Shown here: positions 58,320 through 64,000 of the stretch, piece after piece
Layout: every line of letters begins with the position of its first letter
Position numbering within the stretch: position 1 is the first letter of the stretch
Assembly (NCBI GenBank): GCA_022410635.1
Contig: JAJVDF010000002.1
Location: 6,947,883-7,011,882 of the forward strand
Reading direction: 5' to 3'
Length of the DNA: 64,000 bases
Origin: Tretioscincus oriximinensis
Taxonomy: Eukaryota; Chordata; Lepidosauria; Squamata; Gymnophthalmidae
Notes under the pieces: generated by a model
Told to the model about the DNA's origin: nothing
What the model saw: the letters and a program-made list of their open reading frames with translations, nothing else
The model's database searches: none
Made by a program: the position numbers and the translations under genes

Positions 58320-58899
58320 GTGACAGCAGTTGTACCGTCATTAGAAGCCAGACTCCTGCTATCCCAGAATGGCATGTGTACAACAGTACCCTTAGATCAC
58401 TTTCTGGAACAGAATAAGGCCAAGTGTGAATCAGGCCCTAGTATCAGTTTATAATCATTAGGATAGAGTCAGAATCCCTGTTAATAAGGTGTTTGGTGTA
58501 TCCAACATTCGGACAAAGCTTGATTTTTGCTGACTCCATGATCTCTAAGGGACTTCCAGATGAGGAAATGAGCATGGGCAGGTCTATATGGGAGAAGATA
58601 TTCCTTCAGATAATCAGAGACCAGGCCATTTAAGACTTAATATGTTACTATCAACCTTTTGAATTATGCTCAGTGCAATCTTCCAGGATCTGCATGGTGT
58701 GCTCCAACTAGAGATTTCCCATCAGTGGTCAGGCTGCTACTTTCTGCATTAGTTTCAGCATTCCCATTGTTTTCAAGGGTAGCCTTACGTTGTCTGTATT
58801 TCCATTTCAATGCCCTTGGAAAGGGTTTTGCCATCTGTTTTATGAGTGAAATAAGCACTATTCATTTATGGATGTTCATTTCTTAATTTGTTCTCTGAT

Positions 58900-59040
58900 C
58901 CTGGCCTTTGGCTGAAGAAGTGTCATTTCCCTCCACTTTTAGATACTGTTTTTAATTTTACAATTTTGTATTGTTTTATTGTTGGCCGTCCCGAGACCTT
59001 GAAATATAGGGCAGGGTATAAGTATAAATATGTAAATAAT
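58900..59040 (+). mobile_element. L2-type LINE 3' end
   Basis: CTGGCCTTTGGCTGAAGAAG, TTTTATTGTTGGCCGTCCCG and GGGCAGGGTATAAGTATAAA. Confidence 0.8.
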
Positions 59041-59520
59041 GAGACTACTAATTGCATAATTCTGAGCTAGTTTTTTAAAACAGAGGGTCACACCAGAAAA
59101 TAAGTGATGGAATGACAGGCCACAGCGTTCTCAAATAACTGAGCTGCATTCACCTGTATCAAAATGTTGGCTGCATTCTGCAATTGTTTTTCACGTTCCA
59201 GATTTTACCCCACCCCCTGGTGTGCCTGCAGTTTTAGAGAATGGCAAAAGAAAATAGCTTGCCATTTTGCCAATATGTTTTCTCCCTCTAAAAGTGACTG
59301 AAACTGGATTAAAACCTAGGTGTGGCCAGAGCTTTATTAGCTGCCTCTAAAATGACATAAAGGGCTTTTTTAAAATGCACATGGACTTGATGACACCCAA
59401 ACTGAAAATGCAATAGAAATGGTACCCCAATGTTGTAGACCTGAAAAAGAAACTCTATTCAATGATAAAACAGGGTAGAACAACCAAATGACAAAGAACT
59501 AAATGTGTTTTCATTTATAG

Positions 59521-59703
59521 GCATATCTGACCGAAAACTCCCACTTTAAAGAACAGTTCCTAAAGTTGCAATTGAAAGAAGATTTCCTTTCTAGCATTTT
59601 TGGGAAGGAGAAGGCAAAATCATTGTTAGCCGAGGCAGTTAATGCTGCAGAAGAAACTGAGCACCTCCACAAAGCTCTCCTTCAAAGGAAAAGCAGATTG
59701 CAG
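59521..59703 (+). CDS. SYNE3: SYNE3 coding exon 8 (residues 484-544)
   Basis: The acceptor TCATTTATAG ends at 59520 and a perfect donor GTAAGT starts at 59704. There are 61 codons, phase 0 at both ends, starting AYLTENSHFKEQF. SIFGKEKAKSLLAEAV followed by HKALLQRKSRLQ is a clear nesprin-3 signature (the human protein has the same FGxExA and LLQRKSxLQ pattern). Confidence 0.95.
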
Positions 59704-59845
59704 GTAAGTCTCTTCTCAGACGATCGTAAGCTAAGGGCTGACTTCTTGATTTCCAGATCCGAATCTCGTTGTTATCTGGATGCCTCTCTGCTTGTAGATC
59801 TGTAGGTCTGGCAGATTGGACAGGAGAAGGCAAATGTTGATGAAA

Positions 59846-60491
59846 TTGGATTCTGGTCACCACATCTCAAGAGGGATATTTTGGAACTGGAGAAGGTGCA
59901 GAAAAGGGCAACAAAAATGATCAAGGGTCTGGAGCACCTCCCTTACGAAGCAAGGCTGCAACGTCTGGGCCTCNTCAGCCTTGAAAGGAGACGTTTGAGG
60001 GGTGATCTGATTGAAGTGTACAAAATCATGCATGGGATCGACAGGGTGAATAGAGAAAAAATGTTTTCTCTATCACACAACACAAGGACCAGAGGGCACT
60101 CCTTAAAACTGTTGGGTAGAAAAGTGAGAACAGACAAAGGGAAGTATTTTTTCACCCAGAGGGTCATCGGCCTGTGGAATTTACTTCCTGAAGAGGTAGT
60201 GGTAGCTAACAGCTTGGATAGTTTCAAGACAGGACTAGACAGGTTTATGGACACTAAGGGTATAAATGGATACTAAGATAGTTGTCTGGATGTAGCCTCC
60301 GGGATGGAGCAACAGGCTGGACTTTTGAAATACCATTTGCAGGGAGTCACGAACAGGAGCAGCATATTTTGCTTACCTCTGTTCGGACTGCCCAGGTGCA
60401 TCTGGTGGGCCTTTGTGTGACACAGAATGCTGGACTTGATGGGCTGTGGCCTGATCCAGTATGGCTCTTCTTATGTTCTTATGTTCTTATG
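59846..60491 (+). mobile_element. CR1-clade LINE filling SYNE3 intron 9, sense
   Basis: The frame from 59881 to 60276 is open (one N) and encodes the C-terminal end of the CR1-type ORF2: KVQKRATKMIKGLEHLPYEA to the stop after FMDTKGINGY. The 3' UTR follows and ends in TTCTTATGTTCTTATG repeats. The intact frame suggests a fairly young insertion. It occupies about 80% of the 816-bp intron. Confidence 0.93.
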
Positions 60492-60519
60492 GAATGAAAA
60501 CCTGTCTTTTTTTTGTTAG

Positions 60520-60663
60520 GCTTTGGTATCTCAGCGTAAGGACTTTGATGCAGCCTTTGAGCCTTTGCAGAAGAAATTGAATGCCATCAAAACCAAGTTA
60601 GAGTCTGAGAAGGAACTGTTGCCTGATCTCTTGAGTAAAGAAGCTCGGCTGCAGACATTANAG
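60520..60663 (+). CDS. SYNE3: SYNE3 coding exon 9 (residues 545-592)
   Basis: The acceptor TTTTTTTTGTTAG ends at 60519 and the donor GTGAGA starts at 60664. There are 48 codons, phase 0 at both ends, starting ALVSQRKDFDAAFEPLQKK. The last codon is NAG (N at 60661): Gln, Lys or Glu would be fine and TAG would be a stop. The family usually has Gln here, so this is most likely an unresolved base, not a lesion. A CR1 LINE ends about 28 bp upstream of this exon. Confidence 0.93.
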
Positions 60664-60856
60664 GTGAGAACAATATCCACATCGTTTTATGCAATTGTCC
60701 GTACAATACCCTCATGCAAATGGATACAGACGAAAAGTAATAATGAACCATGTAATTTGCAACCCACCCCCATGCCATTTGCTATGTCTTTCTTACTGTG
60801 ATTTCAGTGCATTTCAGTGCCTTCCTTTAGTGACAACTTATTCTCTCTCCATGCAG

Positions 60857-60991
60857 ACCATCCAAGGAAACATGGCAGAATGTGATGTGGAAATGGAAGA
60901 ACTGGAGAAACTTGTTCGATGTGACCCAGGTCAAGTGCACAAGATAAAGCAGCTATCTTCTGACTACCAAATACTGAAGAAGTCTCTAGAG
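60857..60991 (+). CDS. SYNE3: SYNE3 coding exon 10 (residues 593-637), last exon in window
   Basis: The acceptor CTCTCCATGCAG ends at 60856 and the donor GTAACT starts at 60992. There are 45 codons, phase 0 at both ends, starting TIQGNMAECDVEMEELEK and ending QLSSDYQILKKSLE, as in nesprin-3. The short 193-bp intron before it has no recognisable transposon. The next family segment (beginning about DLVDRC in mammals) was looked for up to 64000 and not seen. Confidence 0.93.
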
Positions 60992-61399
60992 GTAACTTTT
61001 TGCAAAGCTGAAGCAAATTTTACTTTCTTTTCCCAAAACAGACCAAGACAGCTAATAGTTGGGATGAATCTAGTTACCGTTGGTTACAGAATCTGCTTTA
61101 GACATGTTTAGCATCATTTCCATATACACACAAGAATTTGGTTTGCTTTAGCTGATAACTAATCTGGAGCTGACTGCAAGAGAAACACTGGCTGATATGA
61201 ATGTAAAGGAACACATCAAAAGCCCAACAAAACAAAATCCCATAGGCTTGCCAGAGCATCAACAGTTATTCCTCCAAATTCTTCAGCCAGAGATTCCTTG
61301 GTCGTGGTAGAGGCGCCATTTTCCACTTGCATATACACTCAAACTTGTGTTTCTCAAATGAATTGATTCTTTTGATCCTTTTCACACATAAAAGAAAAA

Positions 61400-61540
61400 T
61401 TAATACAGTCCTAGATCTCTTCTGGGTCTCTCTTTCACATTCTGAGTTGGAACAGAAAGGCCACCCCTTTTTCACTAGACTGCTCCATTCACACTGAATG
61501 CTATGCAGTCTAATACAGGTGATGTAAAATGATACATCAC
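61400..61540. repeat. Unnamed repeat, related to 31490-31610
   Basis: CTTCTGGGTCTCTCTTTCAC, GAACAGAAAGGCCACCCC and CATTCACACTGAATG align with the copy in intron 1. Confidence 0.45.
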
Positions 61541-61619
61541 CACCAAACTGGGACCTTTTCAAATATTCAAAACACACTAGATCTTACTTTGTTCCAGAAA
61601 GTGTCTAATGGGTCTGCTG

Positions 61620-62530
61620 CCCAGGGCCTGTGCTGTGGAACAGCAGGTCTGTTGTACTCCTTTCTGAAACAGAATAAAGCCTTGTGTATTTTGAGTAATC
61701 AGGCCTAGGACTCATGCTCTGTGCATTGGTTTAACATGGGGAACACATTTTTGCATCCCTCAAAATTGCAAGGTCACTAATGATTCCCATGGAGTTATGG
61801 GACCAGGAACTAGTTCCTGGCTGTCAGAACCCTCACAGTGGCACACAAAGCAGACAGTCCATATGCAGATGGCCTTGTTACATGATAGCAGAACTGCTTC
61901 ATCTGGAACCATTGGAATGATTCCAGGTTGGCAGGCCAGTTCAATTAAGTACAAAAAGGCTCTTTGTCAATACTAGAAGGTACTTTGAATTCAACATTTT
62001 CTCAAACTTGATTGGTTCTTCAATGCTCAATCCCTGTTGCTACCTAGTCCCATAAATCCAGATTCCTAATATAGATCATGACATGTCCCTTTAGTGACAA
62101 AACCTGTTTAGGCTATAACATTGTAAAATCCTTCCAATTGAGCATTTCCAAAATTGTGATAAAGTTTTAATCTCACATTTTTTGCAAAATGAAATATATA
62201 TATAATAATATTAAAGATTTTTTTTGAAAAAAATAAAGGTTTACTTTCATTGAACTATGTAGTTTAATATTCAAAATAGTGCTACCTGCCTTTTTTCGAT
62301 CTCAGATTGCCACCGTGTGGCCAAATAAGCTAAATGTGAAGTGTAAGGAGTTTTGCCTTGGTTATAGAAAGAGACGTCGACTCTCCTTAGAAGCAAGAGT
62401 TGGGTGGCTCGGTAGTCATACTTGTGCAGTTTCCATGACAAGGGTACAGAGTTGCTTTGCCATATGTTCTCCAGGGAGATACTAAGAATCAAATACATGA
62501 TTTTATGCAGGGCACACAGTTCCTAAACAT
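61620..62530. other. Intron sequence, nothing recognised
   Basis: About 0.9 kb after the last exon with no exon of the nesprin-3 series, no named transposon and only short chance frames. Confidence 0.5.
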
Positions 62531-62534
62531 TAGA

Positions 62535-62595
62535 TTATTTATTTATTTACATTTCTGTACTGCATTTTAGCATTTCTATACTGCATCTAAAAGTA
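62535..62595 (-). mobile_element. Short L2-type tail relic
   Basis: TTATTTATTTATTTACATTT followed by a partly repeated CTGTACTGCAT. Confidence 0.4.
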
Positions 62596-62799
62596 GGGAA
62601 GGTCAGCAATTTTCTCAGCCAACCCATCTTCCATCTCCCAGTATGATTATTTAGTATCCCTTATATGGTTAATCACTTTCAACTTTGTGAAGATGTAGAT
62701 ATTTGCAGAGAATCTTAGCTCCAGGTTACACACCTATTTTTAAACCTTCAGTGTCTCTTCGCAAGAAAAATGGTAATTATTTATATGAACAACTGATTA

Positions 62800-63320
62800 C
62801 AGATGCATATCTTACCAAATCTTGAAGTTCGAATGACTTTAACAAATGGGATAATTCATAATTGGATTAAATATGTTATTGAAATAATGCAGTTTGAATT
62901 AGTTAATGAGAAAAGACTTCAATTTCTGGGCAAAAAATCTAAATTAAATGTAAAACAAAAATGGGAATGACTAAGAAAATCTGTAGAAGGATTGGGAGCC
63001 AATTTTATTTGGAGTAAAGTTTGTAAAGATATTTTCCCTTTGATGGATGAATGGATACAGTTGATCTAAGGGGAGAGGGTTAGGGCTAGGGCTAGGGAAA
63101 AACTTTCCCAGAAGTTTTTCTTTTTCACTTTCTTTTCTTTTCTTTGTATTTTCTTGATTTATTGGTTTGCTAAGTTGGTTCGTTTGTTATAGTATTCCAA
63201 AATGAATTAATAATGTGTAATTATTAAATATGCACACTAAAATGTAAAAAAATAATAAAAAAACCTTTTTAAAAAATAGTAAAAAACCTTTTTTTAAAAA
63301 AAAAATCTTCAATCCTAAAC
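62800..63320 (+). mobile_element. L1-like LINE 3' end relic with A-rich tail
   Basis: The reading NWIKYVIEIMQFELVNEKRL and later GANFIWSKVCKDIFPLMDEW resembles an L1 ORF2 C-terminus with stops. A pyrimidine-rich UTR (TTTTCACTTTCTTTTC) and an A-rich end near 63240-63305 follow. Confidence 0.5.
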
Positions 63321-64000
63321 ATTGAGCTTAATCAGGTTTGGTGTGAAAGTAGATATATTGTCAGGATCTTAATATTAGAGCTCCTACATGCCTTACTTAG
63401 CATACTAATAAAATATAAACTGCCTGAAAAGCAGAGAGTAGCAACCAGTCTGTGCCATGAAAACTACATAGAGGTGTCCATGTGATCAACCAGACATTGG
63501 CCACAACATTCTTCTGTTCAGAAAATCTGCAGATTTTTTTTCCAGCACATATTCTGAAACGTCAAATCTCATGGCATCCTTTTAAGGTTAAACTTGAAGT
63601 CCCTCAAGATCTTAAAATGTATTTTCTTGAGATCCCTTGGAGACTGAAGATGTAAAAGGAATATTCAGCAATGTTTTTTTCTGCATAAATTGCGGCTAGT
63701 CAAAGAGAAACTAATGTGAATTACACAACACGAACTAAATTGTGGCATTCTGGTGATTGGGTCATAAGGCAAATTGGGTGGCACCACATAGTTACTCGAG
63801 GTCAAGGTTTAACCAGACATTTTTATATATATTTCACTTTAAGGTTGGATAATACATGTGCAATCCATTCTAATGTTTTATTGGTTAGATTCCTCTTTTA
63901 AATCTAACTTGTAATTTTCCATTTAAACTTTACAGCCTGTTCTACTGGAATGAAATAAACAAATGAATCCATTATGATCCTTGTGGTCAATTTTCACAAG

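Larger units (their letters stand above)
43327..60991 (+). other. SYNE3: SYNE3 (nesprin-3) gene, coding part, 5' two thirds
   Basis: Ten exons join in frame into 637 codons (1911 nt) with canonical GT-AG introns. Nesprin-3 is an outer nuclear membrane LINC-complex protein: spectrin repeats reach into the cytoplasm and bind plectin, linking the nucleus to intermediate filaments, and a C-terminal KASH tail meets SUN proteins in the perinuclear space (family knowledge). The reading matches the nesprin-3 start, which has no calponin-homology actin-binding domains, unlike SYNE1 and SYNE2. Intron sizes seen: 1016, 3167, 3576, 1191, 1159, 3421, 1201, 816 and 193 bp. The last exon ends in phase 0 and no further exon was found up to 64000, so the C-terminal third including KASH lies outside. 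No internal stop or frameshift is visible; one N falls in the 48-codon exon at 60520. Confidence 0.95.

Noticed and set aside
61000..64000. Next SYNE3 exon
   Set aside because: No segment after an AG acceptor gives the expected nesprin-3 continuation, so the exon must lie beyond the window.

Overview
This is a vertebrate genomic window, most likely from a squamate reptile (lizard, snake or gecko; I cannot name the species). It is AT-rich and intron-dominated, carries single N bases and one 144-bp assembly gap, and is full of amniote transposons. These include CR1-clade LINEs, L2-type LINE 3' ends, a BovB (RTE) LINE, Penelope-like elements (PLE), a tRNA-headed SINE with (TTC)n tails and foldback MITEs. 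BovB and CR1 together in one locus point to a squamate.

The only host gene I can support is SYNE3 (nesprin-3) on the + strand. Ten consecutive coding exons lie between 43341 and 60991. All have GT-AG borders and compatible phases, and they give the first 637 codons of a protein that is about 975 residues in human. The rest of the spectrin repeats and the KASH tail must lie to the right of the window. A CpG island at about 13.24-14.17 kb ends in a strong splice donor (13775) and is the best candidate for the SYNE3 promoter and 5' noncoding exon, which implies a first intron of about 29.5 kb.

Layout: 1-13.2 kb is intergenic sequence with repeats only (a 412-bp TIR element, MITEs, a minisatellite, LINE pieces). 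13.2-14.2 kb is the CpG island, followed by a (CA)n tract. 14.2-43.3 kb is probable intron 1, holding most of the transposons, a BovB copy split by an L2, and an unrecognised broken reading frame near 29.1-29.5 kb. 43.3-61.0 kb is the coding part of SYNE3, with transposons confined to introns. 61.0-64.0 kb is intron 11 with an L1-like relic.

The most unusual structure is a set of six short, head-to-head palindromic dimers of the PLE 3' end. Three have clear 12-13 bp target-site duplications. Each is centred on a sequence that folds like a hammerhead ribozyme core. A further PLE copy nearby still carries a piece of the GIY-YIG endonuclease. Gene and family names were recognised by eye; no database search was run.
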